Part shown: positions 13,701-26,006 of the stretch, piece by piece
Position numbering within the stretch: position 1 is the first letter of the stretch
Layout of the letters: every line of letters begins with the position of its first letter
Assembly: GCF_043290135.1 (NCBI RefSeq)
Contig: NW_027464604.1
Coordinates: 813,501-877,500 of the forward strand
Length of the DNA: 64,000 bases
Direction: 5' to 3'
Source: Rhipicephalus microplus
Lineage: Eukaryota; Arthropoda; Arachnida; Ixodida; Ixodidae
Made by a program: the position numbers and the translations under genes
The notes under the pieces: generated by a model
The model's input: the letters and a program-made list of their open reading frames with translations, nothing else
Databases searched by the model: none
Told to the model about the DNA's origin: nothing

Positions 13701-15809
13701 GAAGGTTATGTTAGGTTGAGTTAGTTTAGGCTAGGTAGCGTCGCGAAACCACCAAAAACAACGTCATCTAACGAGATAGTGTTGTTTAACCTCGAGTACG
13801 AAACTGCGATAGGTGAAATATTGTGAAACCACACAAAACGGCATGAACAAGCCAGATACTGCGTGTTGTACCGTTACAAGTACGAAACTGCTATATAGTG
13901 ATATTCTCGTTAAAGCGCATGCAAGCATCGTGAAACCTTAAAGAACGATGTCATTTAGCGAGATACAGCGTTGTGTACTGTAATAAGTTGGTGAAAAACT
14001 GTGAGGCCATGCAAACATCGTAATCGTGAACGAAACAGTGTAATACAGCGTTTTTAGTTACAAGCGCGAAGGTTAGGTTAGGTTAAGATATGAACCGTCG
14101 TAAAACCACAATAAACAATGTCACTTAGTGAGATGCAGTGTTTTTCACCATTACAAGTCGGGAACTGCGATATCTAATGTGAAAGCGCATGAAACCGTCG
14201 TAATGTTGCAGAAACCTTTGAAAAGTAGGGAGTAAAACGTTTGCTAACGATAAGAGTGCGAAGGTTATGTTAGGTTGAGTTATGTTAGTTTAAGCTAGCT
14301 AGCGTCGTGAAACCACCAAAAACGACGTCATCTAACGAGATAGTGTTGTTTTATTGCGAGGATGAAACTGCGATAGGTGAAATATTGTGAAAGCACACAA
14401 AACGGCATGAACAAGCGAGATACTGCGTGTTGTACCGTTACAAGTGCGAAACTGCTGTATTGTGATATTCTCGTTAAAGCGCATGCAAGCATCGTGGAAC
14501 CTTAAAGAACGATGTCATTTAGCGAGATACAGCATTCTGTACTGTAATAAGTTGGTGAAAAACTGTGAGGTCATGCAAATATCGTAATTGTGAAAGAAAC
14601 ATTGTAATAGGGCGTTTTTAGATTCAAGCGCGAATGTTAGGTTAGGTTAAGATATGAACCGTCGTAAAACCGCATTAAACAATGTCACTTAGTGAGATGC
14701 AGTGTTTTTCACCATTACAAGTCGGGAACTGCGATATCTAATGTGAAAGCGCATGAAACCGTCGTAATGTTGTAGAAAGCATTGTAAAGTAGGGAGTAAA
14801 ACGTTTTCTAACGACAGAAGTGCGAAGGTTAGGTTAGGTTAAGTTAGTTTAAGCTAGGTAGCGTCGTGAAACCACCAAAAACGACGTCATCTAACGAGAT
14901 AGTGTTGTTTTATTGCGTGTACGAAACTGCGATAGGTGAAATGTTGTGAAAGCACACAAAACGGCATGAACAAGCCAGATACTGCGTGTTGTATCGTTAC
15001 AAGTGCGAAACTGCTATACTGTGATATTCTCGTTAAAGCGCATGCAAGCATCGTGAAACCTTAAAGAACGATGTCATTTAGCGAGTTACAGCGTTCTGTA
15101 CTGTAATAGATTGGTGAAAAACTGTGAGGTCATACAAATATCGTAATTGTGAACGAAACAGTGTAATAGAGTGTTTTATACACGTGCGAATGTTAGGTTA
15201 GGCTAAGATATGAACCGTCGTAAAACCGCAATAAACAATGTCACTTAGTGAGATGCAGTGTTTTTCACCATTACAAGTCGGGAACTGCGATATCTATTGT
15301 GAACGCGCATGAAACCGTCGTAATGTTGCAGAAAGCATTGTGAAGTAGCAAGTAAAACGTTTTCTAACGATAGAAGTGCGAAGGTTAGTTAGGCTAAGTT
15401 AGTTTAAGCTAGGTAGCGTCGTGAAACCACCAAAAACGACGTCATCTAACGAGATAGTGTTCTTTTATTGCGAGTACGAAACTGCGATAGGTGAAATGTT
15501 GTGAAAGCACACAAAACGGCATGAACAAGCCAGATTCTGCGTGTTGTACCGTTACAAGTGCGAAACTGCTTTACTGTGATATTCTCGTGAAAGTGCTTGC
15601 AAGCATCGTGAAACCTTAAAGAACGATGTCATCTAGCTAGATACAGCGTTATGTACTGTACTAGTTGGTGAAACACTGTGAGGTCATGCAAATATCGTAA
15701 TTGTGAACGAAACAGTGTAATAGAGCGTTTTTAGATACGAGTGCAAAGGTTAGGTTAGGTTAAGTCATGAAGCGGCAAAAAACCGCATCAAACAATGTCA
15801 GCTATTGAG

Positions 15810-15838
15810 AATGGAATGGAATGAAAAAACTTTATTTT
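15810..15838 (-). mobile_element. 29-bp retroposon 3' tail in satellite (copy 4)
   Basis: Same insert and flanks, 7326 bp after copy 2, which equals the length of unit 2. Its surroundings match those of copy 2. Confidence 0.75.
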
Positions 15839-18640
15839 CAGCTATTGAGATGCAGTGTTTTTCACCATTACAAGCCGGGAACTGCGACATCTAATGTGAA
15901 AGCGCATGAAACCATCGTAACGTTGTAGAAAGCATCGTAAAGTAGCGAGTAAAACGTTTTCTAACGATAGAAGTGCGAAGGTTATGTTAGGTTAAGTTGT
16001 GTTAGTTTAAGCTAGGTAGCGTCGTGAAACCACCAAAAACGACGTCATCTAACGAGATAGTGTTGTTTTATGGCGAGTACGAAACTGCGATAGGTGAAAT
16101 GTTGTGAAAGCACACAAAACGGCATGAACAAGCCAGATACTGCGTGTTGTATCGTTACAAGTGCGAAACTGCTGTATTGTGATATTCTCGTTAAAGCGCA
16201 TGCAAGCATCGAGAAACCTTAAAGAACGATGTCATTTAGCGAGATACAGCGTTCTGTACTGTAATAGGTTGGTGAAAAACTGTGAGGTCATGCAAATATC
16301 GTAATTGTGAAGGAAACAGTGTAATAGAGCGTTTTTAGATACAAGCGCGAATGTTAGGTTAGGTTACGATATGAACCGTCGTAAAACCGCATTAAACAAT
16401 GTCACTTAGTGAGATGCAGTGTTTTTCACCATTACAAGTCGGGAACTGCGATATCTAATGTGAAAGCGCATGAAACCGTCGTAATGTTGTAGAAAGCATT
16501 GTAAAGTAGCGAGTAAAACGTTTTCTAACGATAGAAGTGCGAAGGTTAGGTTAGGTTAAGTTAGTTTAACCTAGGTAGCGTCGTGAAACCACCAAAAACG
16601 ACGTCATCTAACGAGATAGTGTTGTTTTATTGCGAGTACGAAACTGCGATAGGTGAAATGTTTTGAAAGCTCACAAAACGGCATGAACAAGACAGATACT
16701 GCGTGTTGTATCGTTACAAGTGCGAAACTGCTATACTATGATATTCTCGTTAAAGCGCATGGAAGCATCGTGAAACTTTAAAGAACGATGTCATTTAGCG
16801 AGATACAGCGTTCTGTACTGTACTAGGTTGGTGAAAAACTATGAGGTCATGCAAAGATCGCAATTGTGAACGAAACAGTGTAGTAGAGAGTTTTTAGATA
16901 CAAGCGCGAATGTTAGGTTAGGTTATGAAGCGTCATAAATCCGCAATAAACAATTTCAGCTATTGAGATGCAGTGTTTTTCACCATTACAAGTCAGGAAC
17001 TGCGATATCTAATGTGAAAGCGCATGAAGCCGTCGTAACTTTGTAGAAAGCATTGTAAAGTAGCGAGTAAAACGTCTGCTAACGATATAAGTGCGAAGGT
17101 TAGGTTAGGTTAAGTTAGTTTAAGCAAGGTAGCGTCGTGAAACCACCAAAAACGACGTCATCTAACGAGATAGTGTTGTTTTATTGCGAGTGCGAAACTG
17201 CGATAGGTGAAATATTGTGAAAGCACACAAAACGGCATGAACAAGCCAGATACTGCGTGTTGTATCGTTACAAGTGCGAAACTGTATACTGTGATATTCT
17301 CGTTAAAGCGCATGCAAGCATCCTGAAACCTTAAGGAACGATGTCATTTAGCGAGATACAGCGTTCTGTACTGTAATAGATTGGTGAAAAACTGTGAGGT
17401 CATGCAAATATCGTAATTGTGAACGAAACAGTGTAATAGAGTGTTTTTAGATACAAGTGCGAATGTTAGGTTAGGTTAAGATATGAACTGTCGTAAAACC
17501 GCATTAAACAATGTCACTTAGTGAGATGCAGTGTTTTTCACCATTACAAGTCGGGAACTGCAATATCTATTGTGAAAGCGCATGAAACCGTCGTAATGTT
17601 GTAGAAAGCATTGTAAAGTAGCGAGTAAAACGTTTTCTAACGATAGAAGTGCGAAGGTTATGTTAGGTTAAGTTATGTTAGTTTAAGCTAGGTAGCGTCG
17701 TGAAACCACCAAAAACGACGTCTTCTAACGAGATAGTGTTGTTTTATTGCGAGTACGAAACTGCGATAGGTGAAATATTGTGAAAGCACACAAAATGGCA
17801 TGAACTAGCCAGATACTGCGTCTTGGACCGTTACAAGAGCGAAACTGCTATATTGTGATATTCTCGTGAAAGCGCATGAAAGCATCGTGAAACCTTAAAG
17901 AACGATGTCATTTAGCGAGATACAGCGTTCTGTACTGTACTAGGTTGGTGAAAAACTATGAGGTCATGCAAATATCGCAATTGTGAACGAAACAGTGTAA
18001 TAGAGCGTTTTTAGATACAAGCGCGAATGTTAGGTTAGGTTATAAAGCGTCATAAAACCGCAATAAACAATTTCAGCTATTGAGATGCAGTGTTTTTCAC
18101 CATTACAAGTCGGGAACTGCGATATCTAATGTGAAAGCGCATGAAGCCGTCGTAACTTTGTAGAAAGCATTGTAAAGTAGCGAGTAAAACGTCTTCTAAC
18201 GATAGAAGTGCGAAGGTTAGGTTAGGTTAAGTTAGTTTAAGCTTGGTAGCGTCGTGAAACCACCAAAAACGACGTCATCTAACGAGATAGTGTTTTTTAT
18301 TGCGAGTGCGAAACTGCGATAGGTGAAATATTGTGAAAGCACACAAAACGGCATGAACAAGCCAGATACTGCGTGTTGTTAAGTTACAAGTGCGAAACTG
18401 TATACTGTGATATTCTCGTTAAAGCGCATGCAAGCATCGTGAAACCTTAAAGAACGATGTCATCTAGCTAGATACAGCGTTATGTACTGTACTAGTTGGT
18501 GAAACACTGTGAGGTCATGCAAATATCGTAATTGTGAACGAAACAGTGTAATAGAGCGTTTTTAGATACGAGTGCAAAGGTTAGGTTAGGTTAAGTCATG
18601 AAGCGCCAAAAAACCGCATCAAACAATGTCAGCTATTGAG

Positions 18641-18669
18641 AATGGAATGGAATGAAAAAACTTTATTTT
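18641..18669 (-). mobile_element. 29-bp retroposon 3' tail in satellite (copy 5)
   Basis: Same insert and flanks. Its surroundings match the recombinant monomer of copy 3, 7884 bp earlier. Confidence 0.75.
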
Positions 18670-21600
18670 CAGCTATTGAGATGCAGTGTTTTTCACCATT
18701 ACAAGCCGGGAACTGCGACATCTAATGTGAAAGCGCATGAAACCATCGTAACGTTGTAGAAAGCATTGTAAAGTAGCGAGTAAAACGTCTGCTAACGATA
18801 TAAGTGCGAAGGTTAGGTTAGGTTAAGTTAGTTTAAGCAAGGTAGCGTCGTGAAACCACCAAAAACGACGTCATCTAACGAGATAGTGTTTTTTTATTGC
18901 GAGTGCGAAACTGCGATAGGTGAAATATTGTGAAAGCACACAAAACGGCATGAACAAGCCAGATACTGCGTGTTGTATCGTTACAAGTGCGAAACTGTAT
19001 ACTGTGATATTCTCGTTAAAGCGCATGCAAGCATCCTGAAACCTTAAGGAACGATGTCATTTAGCGAGATACAGCGTTCTGTACTGTAATAGATTGGTGA
19101 AAAACTGTGAGGTCATGCAAATATCGTAATTGTGAACGAAACAGTGTAATAGAGTGTTTTATACACGTGCGAATGTTAGGTTAGGTTAAGATGTGAACCG
19201 TCGTAAGACCGCAATAAACAATGTCACTTAGTGAGATGCAGTGTTTTTCAACATTACAAGTTGGGAACTGCGATATCTATTCTGAAAGCGCATGAAACCG
19301 TCGTAATGTTGTAGAAAGCATTGTGAAGTAGCGAGTAAAACGTTTTCTAACGATAGAAGTGAAGGTTGGGTTAGGTTAAGTTAGGTTAAGCTAAGTAGCG
19401 TCGTGAAACCACCAAAAACGACGTCATCTAACGAGATAGTGTTGTTTTATTGCGAGTACGAAACTGCGATAGGTGAAATATTGTGAAAGCACACAAAATG
19501 GCATGAACTAGCCAGATACTGCGTCTTGGACCGTTACAATAGCGAAACTGCTATATTGTGATATTCTCGTGAAAGCGCATGAAAGCATCGTGAAACCTTA
19601 AAGAACGATGTCATTTAGCGAGATACAGCGTTCTGTACTGTACTAGGTTGGTGAAAAACTATGAGGTCATGCAAATATCGCAATTGTGAACGAAACAGTG
19701 TAATAGAGCGTTTTTAGATACAAGCGCGAATGTTAGGTTAGGTTATGAAGCGTCATAAAACCGCAATAAACAATTTCAGCTATTGAGATGCAGTGTTTTT
19801 CACCATTACAAGTCGGGAACTGCGATATCTAATGTTAAAGCGCATGAAGCCGTCGTAACTTTGTAGAAAGCATTATAAAGTAGCGAGTAAAATGTCTTCT
19901 AACGATAGAAGTGCGAAGGTTAGGTTAGGTTAAGTTAGTTTAAGCTAGGTAGCGTCGTGAAACCACCAAAAACGACGTCATCTAACGAGATAGTGTTGTT
20001 TTATTGCGAGTGCGAAACTGCGATAGGTGAAATATTGTGAAAGCACTCAAAACGGCATGAACAAGCCAGATACCGCGTGTTGTTTAGTTACAAGTGCGAA
20101 ACTGTATACTGTGATATTCTCGTTAAAGCGCATGCAAGCATCGTGAAACCTTAAAGAACGATGTCATTTAGCGAGATACAGCGTTCTGTACTGTACTAGG
20201 TTGGTGAAAAACTATGAGGTCATGCAAATATCGCAATTGTGAACGAAACAGTGTAAGAGAGTGTTTTTAGATACAAGCGCGAATGTTAGGTTAGGTTATG
20301 AAGCGTCATAAAACTGTAATAAACAATTTCAGCTATTTGGATGCAGTGTTTTTCACCATTACAAGTCGGAAACTGCGATATCTAATGTGAAAGCGCATGA
20401 AACCGTCGTAATGTTGCAGAAAGCATTGTAAAGTAGCCAGTAAAACGTTTTCTAACGCTAGAGATGCGAAGGTTAGGTTAGGTTGAGTTATGTTATTTTA
20501 AGCTAGGTGGCGTCGTTAAACCACCAATTGCGACTTCCTCTAACGAGTTAGTGTTGTTTTGTTGCGAGTGCGATACTGCGATATGTGAAATATTGTGAAA
20601 GCACACATAACGGCACGAACTAGCCAGATACTGCGTCTTCTACAGTTACAAGCGCGAAACTGCTATTGTGATATTCTCGTGATAGTGTTTGCAAGCATCC
20701 TGAAACCTTAAAATACGATGTCATTTAGCGAGATACAGCGTTCTGTACTGTACTAAGTTGGTGAAAAAACTTTGAGGTTATGCAAATATCGTAATTGTCA
20801 ACAAAACAGTGTAACCGAGTGTTTTTAGATACAAGTTCGAAGGTTACGTTAGATTAAGTTATGAAGCGTCATAAAACCGCATTAAACAATGTCAGCCAAT
20901 GAGATGTGTTTTTCACCACTACAAGTCGGAAACTGCGATATCTAATGTGAAAATTCATGAAACCGTCGTAATGTTTTAAAAAGCATTGTAAAGTAGCGAA
21001 TAAAACGTTTTCTAACGATAGAAGTGCGTAGGTTAGGTTAGGTTAAGTTATTTTAAGCTAGGTAGCGTCGTGAAAACACCAAAAACGACGTAATCTAACG
21101 AGATAGTGTTGTTTTATTGCGCGTACGAAACTGCGATAGGTGAAATGTTGTGAAAGCACACAAAACGGCATGAACAAGCCAGATACTGCGTCTTGTACCG
21201 TTACAAGTGCGAAACTGCTGTATTGTGATATTCTCGTTAAAGCGCATGCACGCATCGTGAAACCTTAAAGAACGATGTCATTTAGCGAGATACAGCGTTC
21301 TGTACTGTAATAAGTTGGTGAAAAACTGTGAGGTCATGCAAATATCGTAATTGTGAAGGAAACAGTGTAATAGAGCGTTTTTAGATACAAGCGCGAATGT
21401 TAGGTTAGGTTAAGATATGAACCGTCGTAAAACCACATTAAACAATGTCACTTAGTGAGATGCAGTGTTTTTCACCATTACAAGTCGGGAACTGCGATAT
21501 TTAATGTGAAAGCGCATGAAACCGTCGTAATGTTGTAGAAAGCACAGTAAACTAGCGAGTAAAACGTTTTCTAACGATAGAAGTGCGTAGGTTAGGTTAG

Positions 21601-23611
21601 GTTAAGTTAGTTTAAGCTAGATAGCGTCGTGAAAACACCAAAAACGACGTAATCTAACGAGATAGTGTTGTTTTATTGCGCGTACGAAACTGCGATAGGT
21701 GAAATGTTGTGAAAGCACACAACACGGCATGAACAAGCCAGATACTGCGTGTTGTATCGTTACAAGTGCGAAACTGCTATACTGTGATATTCTCGTTAAA
21801 GCGCATGCAAGCATCGTGAAACCTTAAAGAACGATGTCATTTAGCGAGATACAGCGTTCTATACTGTAATAAATTGGTGAAAAACTGTGAGGTCATGCAA
21901 ATATCGTAATTGTGAACGAAACAGTGTAATAGAGTGTTTTTACACGTGCGAATGTTAGGTTAGGTTAAGATATGAACCGTCGTAAAACCGCATTAAACAA
22001 TGTCACTTAGTGAGATGCAGTGTTTTTCACCATTACAAGCCGGGAACTGCGATATCTAATTTGAAAGCCTCCGAAACCGTCGTAATGTTGTTGAAAGCAT
22101 TGTAAAGTAGCGAGTAAAACGATTTCTCACAATAGAAGTGCGAAGGTTATGTTAGGTTGAGTTAGTTTAGGCTAGGTAGCGTCGCGAAACCACCAAAAAC
22201 AACGTCATCTAACGAGATAGTGTTGTTTAATTGCGAGTACGAAACTGCGATAGGTGAAATATTGTGAAACCACACAAAACGTCATGAACAAGCCAGATAC
22301 TGCGTGTTGTACCGTTACAAGTACGAAACTGCTATATAGTGATATTCTCGTTAAAGCGCATGCAAGCATCGTGAAACCTTAAAGAACGATGTCATTTAGC
22401 GAGATACAGCGTTCTGTACTGTAATAAGTTGGTGAAAAACTGTGAGGTCATGCAAACATCGTAATTGTGAACGAAACAGTGTAATAGAGCGTTTTTAGTT
22501 ACAAGCGCGAAGGTTAGGTTAGGTTAAGATATGAACCGTCGTAAAACCGCATTAAACAATGTCACTTAGTGAGATGACGTGTTTTTCACCATTACAAGTC
22601 CGGAACTGCGATATCTAATGTGAAAGCGCATGAAACCGTCGTAATGTTGCAGAAACCATTGAAAAGTAGGGAGTAAAACGTTTTCTAACGATAAGAGTGC
22701 GAAGGTTATGTTAGGTTGAGTTATGTTAGTTTAAGCTAGCTAGCGTCGTGAAACCACCAAAAACGACGTCATCTAACGAGATAGTGTTGTTTTATTGCGA
22801 GGATGAAACTGCGATAGGTGAAATATTGTGAAAGCACACAAAACGGCATGAACAAGCCAGATACTGCGTGTTGTACCGTTACAAGTGCGAAACTGCTGTA
22901 TTGTGATATTCTCGTTAAAGCGCATGCAAGCATCGTGGAACCTTAAAGAACGATGTCATTTAGCGAGATACAGCGTTCTGTACTGTAATAAGTTGGTGAA
23001 AAACTGTGAGGTCATGCAAATATCGTAATTGTGAACGAAACATTGTAATAGGGCGTTTTTAGATTCAAGCGCGAATGTTAGGTTAGGTTAAGATATGAAC
23101 CGTCGTAAAACCGCATTAAACAATGTCACTTAGTGAGATGCAGTGTTTTTCACCATTACAAGTCGGGAACTGCGATATCTAATGTGAAAGCGCATGAAAC
23201 CGTCGTAATGTTGTAGAAAGCATTGTGAAGTAGCGAGTAAAACGTTTTCTAACGATAGAAGTGCGAAGGTTAGTTAGGCTAAGTTAGTTTAAGCTAGGTA
23301 GCGTCGTGAAACCACCAAAAACGACGTCATCTAACGAGATAGTGTTCTTTTCTTGCGAGTACGAAACTGCGATAGGTGAAATGTTGTGAAAGCACACAAA
23401 ACGGCATGAACAAGCCAGATTCTGCGTGTTGTACCGTTACAAGTGCGAAACTGCTTCACTGTGATATTCTCGTGAAAGTGCTTGCAAGCATCGTGAAACC
23501 TTAAAGAACGATGTCATTTAGCGAGATACAGCGTTCTGTACTGTAATAGATTGGTGAAAAACTGTGAGGTCATGCAAATATCGTAATTGTGAACGAAACA
23601 GTGTAAAAAAG

Positions 23612-24489
23612 TGTTTTATACACGTGCGAATGTTAGGTTAGGCTAAGATATGAACCGTCGTAAAACCGCATTAAACAATGTCACTTAGTGAGATGCAGTG
23701 TTTTTCACCATTACAAGTCGGGAACTGCGATATCTATTGTGAAAGTGCATGAAACCGTCGTAATGTTGGAAAAAGCATTGTAAAGTAGCGAGTAAAACGT
23801 TTTCTAACGATAGAAGTGCGAAGGTTATGTTAGGTTGAGTTATGTTATTTTAAGTAAGTAGCGTCGTGAAACCACCAAAAACGACGTCATCTAACGAGAT
23901 AGTGTTGTTTAATTGCGAGTACGAAACTGCGATAGATGAAATATTGTGAAAGCACACAAAACGGCATTAACAAGCCAGATACTGCGTCTTGTACCGTTAC
24001 AAGTGCGAAACTGCTATATAGTGGTATTCTCGTTAAAGCGCATGCAAGCATCGTGAAACCTTAAAGAACGATGTCATTTAGCGAGATACAGCGTTCTGTA
24101 CTGTAATAAGTTGGTAAAAAACTGTGAGGTCATGCAAATATCGTAATTGTGAACGAAACAGTGTAATAGAGCGTTTTTAGTTACAAGTGCGAAGGTTAGG
24201 TTAGGTTAAGTCATGAAGCGACAAAAAAACCGCATTAAACAATGTCAGCTATATAGATGCAGTGTTTTTCACCATTACAAGTCGGGAACTGCGATATCTA
24301 ATGTGAAAGCGCATGAAACTGTGGTAACGTTGTAGAAAGCATTGTAAAGTAGCGAGTAAAACGTTTTCTAATGATAGAAGTGCGAAGGTTATGTTAGGTT
24401 GAGTTATGTTAGTTTAAGCTAGGTAGTGTCGTGAAACCACCAAAAACGACGTCATCTGACGAGATAGTGTTGTTTTATTACGAGTACGA
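23612..24489 (+). repeat. Satellite higher-order unit 4, partial
   Basis: Starts with the same diagnostic monomer as the other units (TGTTTTATACACGTGCG) and runs about one and a half monomers before the array ends. Divergence is slightly higher than inside the array, as often seen for edge monomers. Confidence 0.75.
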
Positions 24490-24670
24490 ATCGGTTATCT
24501 GATTGGTGGCTGAAGTGAAGGCACGAGTGAGAATTGAGCCTTTCACTGCGAAGTACGAATCCTCAACCTTACTATTTGGGGGAAAGGAGGTGAATCTGGT
24601 TTTTGGTTCATTAAGTGTTGCGGCTTGGCGGCACCAGCCACCACCCGATCTTAAGTGTACAGCCATATCC
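24490..24670. other. Unassigned sequence between satellite and microsatellite
   Basis: About 180 bp with no resemblance to the satellite monomer. I see no gene, and open frames crossing it owe their length to the microsatellite. It contains a GGCGGCACCAGCCACCACCC stretch just before the CCGT repeats. Confidence 0.6.
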
Positions 24671-25079
24671 ATCCGTCCGTCCGTCCGTCCGTCCGTCCGT
24701 CCGTCCGTCCGTCCGTCCGTCCGTCCGTCCGTCCGTCCGTCCGTCCGTCCGTCCGTCCGTCCGTCCGTCCGTCCGTCCATCCATCCATCCATCCATCCAT
24801 CCATCCATCCATCCATCCATCCATCCATCCATCCATCCATCCATCCATCCATCCATCCATCCATCCATCCATCCATCCATCCATCCATCCATCCATCCAT
24901 CCATCCATCCATCCATCCATCCATCCATCCATCCATCCATCCATCCATCCATCCATCCATCCATCCATCCATCCATCCATCCATCCATCCATCCATCCAT
25001 CCATCCATCCATCCATCCATCCATCCATCCATCCATCCATCCATCCATCCATCCATCCATCCATCCATCCATCCATCCA
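24671..25079. repeat. Compound microsatellite (CCGT)n then (CCAT)n
   Basis: About 27 perfect CCGT units followed by about 75 perfect CCAT/ATCC units, with one clean switch near 24778. The tetranucleotide keeps several frames open on both strands, giving artificial HPSI/RPSV or MDGW repeat peptides; these are not genes. Confidence 0.98.
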
Positions 25080-25200
25080 GCGAGTTTTGTCTTTCGCGCA
25101 TATAGTGATACTACTAACTCGTATTTTAGCGGTCGGATAAGTTAGTGTGCATTTTCCCTGTTAGCGGCACTCAGCGCGGCTAAAACTCCTATTCCGGCAG
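25080..25200. other. Unassigned sequence before LINE 1
   Basis: No gene seen. The last bases (ATTCCGGCAGCAG) already resemble the start of the following 207-bp monomer, so the true 5' edge of the LINE may lie here. Confidence 0.45.
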
Positions 25201-25879
25201 CAGTCCGGCAGCAGTGCACATTGGCATCGATTACTAAATCTACGCCTGTTTCAGATACGGCTACGACCGATGCATCGTTGACGCAGCCTGATACTCTGGC
25301 CCAGGCGAAGTGGGGCGTGTTTGCTTGTCGACGACGAAAGCAGCGCATCACCAGAGGGCGACGGTTCACCGCTGCTACAAAAGACGCTGCAAGAAAGTCG
25401 TCGCCTACAGTCCGGCAGCAGTGCACATTGGCATCGCTTACTAAATCTACGCCTGTTTCAGATACGCCTACGACCGATGCATCGTTGACGCAGCCTGATA
25501 CTCTGGCCCAGGCGAAGCGGGGCGTGTTTGCTTGTCGACGACGAAAGCAGCGCATCACCAGAGGGCGACGGTTCACCGCTGCTACAAAAGACGCTGCAAG
25601 AAAGTCGTCGCCTACAGTCCGGCAGCAGTGTACGTACATTGGCATCGCTTACTAAATCTACGCCTGTTTCAGATACGCCTACGACCGATGCATCGTTGAC
25701 GCAGCCTGATACTCTGGCCCAGGCGAAGCGGGGCGTGTTTGCTTGTCGACGACGAAAGCAGCGCATCACCAGAGGGCGACGGTTCACCGCTGCTACAAAA
25801 GACGCTGCAAGAAAGTCGTCGCCTACAGTCCGGCAGCAGTGCACATTGGCATCGCTTACTAAATCTACCCCTGTTTCAG
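25201..25879 (+). repeat. LINE 1 5' UTR tandem monomers, 207 bp, 3.3 copies
   Basis: Copies start with CAGTCCGGCAGCAGTGCACA at 25201, 25408, 25615 (with a 4-bp TACG insertion) and 25826; the last breaks off after CCCCTGTTTCAG at 25879. Copies are nearly identical. Because 207 is a multiple of three, spurious frames stay open through them on both strands. Tandem 5' monomers that act as promoter units are known from mouse L1; a promoter role here is inferred from position only. Confidence 0.9.
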
Positions 25880-25953
25880 GGGAGAATTTGTCTGTTGTAT
25901 TCAACAGCATTTATTATTATTATTTTTTTGCGATTTGTGCACTGCTGCCGGAC
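25828..25953 (+). promoter_or_regulatory. 17-bp motif at monomer start and its inverted copy in the LINE 1 leader
   Basis: GTCCGGCAGCAGTGCAC at 25828-25844 (also 25203-25219 and 25410-25426) has a perfect reverse complement, GTGCACTGCTGCCGGAC, at 25937-25953 in the unique leader just before ORF1. A transcript could fold into a 17-bp stem with a 92-nt loop, or the motif could be a protein-binding site. Function is not known. Confidence 0.6.
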
Positions 25954-26006
25954 GTGCTGTTCCTGTATCATCGTTTGCAAGTGAACGCATTTGTGTTGGC
26001 TAACCA

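Larger units (their letters stand above)
7846..15171 (+). repeat. Satellite higher-order unit 2
   Basis: About 13 monomers, 7326 bp, roughly one monomer shorter than unit 1. The retroposon tail occurs twice (8484-8512 and 10757-10785), in monomers whose downstream halves belong to different variant types. The AAAGCCTCCGAAACCG variant occurs once, near 13625. The order of variants in the last 5 kb parallels the last 5 kb of unit 1. Confidence 0.85.
15172..23611 (+). repeat. Satellite higher-order unit 3
   Basis: About 15 monomers, 8440 bp. Its first 5 kb follow unit 2 closely, including two retroposon tails (15810-15838 and 18641-18669), now 2831 bp apart instead of 2273 bp, that is one extra monomer. 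Monomers around 20300-21100 are more diverged than the rest. The AAAGCCTCCGAAACCG variant lies near 22065. Confidence 0.8.
1..24489. repeat. Satellite array, about 558-bp monomers
   Basis: The window opens inside a head-to-tail tandem array that runs without interruption to 24489, about 44 monomers. Successive copies of the landmark GATATGAACCGTCG start at 1196, 1754 and 2315, giving periods of 558 and 561 bp. Every monomer contains two short TTAGG-like stretches and three diverged versions of one block with spacings of about 203, 185 and 170 bp, so the monomer is an old trimer. Open frames inside the array are short, differ between monomers and are not genes. The left end lies outside the window. 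The right end is abrupt, within the block that normally reads TTGCGAGTACGAAACTGCG, and is followed by unrelated sequence. I do not recognise the family by name. Confidence 0.97.

Noticed and set aside
878..21814. Small open frames inside the satellite
   Set aside because: Not conserved between monomers and present on both strands; by-products of the repeat.
1..24489. A true telomere
   Set aside because: TTAGG-type units occur only two or three at a time within a 558-bp monomer, and transposon DNA follows on the side where the chromosome end should be.
1..24489. CENP-B box in the satellite
   Set aside because: CACCATTACAAGTCGGGAAC resembles it only loosely; the spacing and the CpG of the consensus are not met.
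1..24489. CRISPR array
   Set aside because: Repeats are 558 bp, contiguous and without spacers, in a eukaryotic context.
24478..25145. Open frames of 141-207 codons on both strands
   Set aside because: They are the CCGT/CCAT microsatellite read in several frames (HPSI, RPSV, MDGW repeats).
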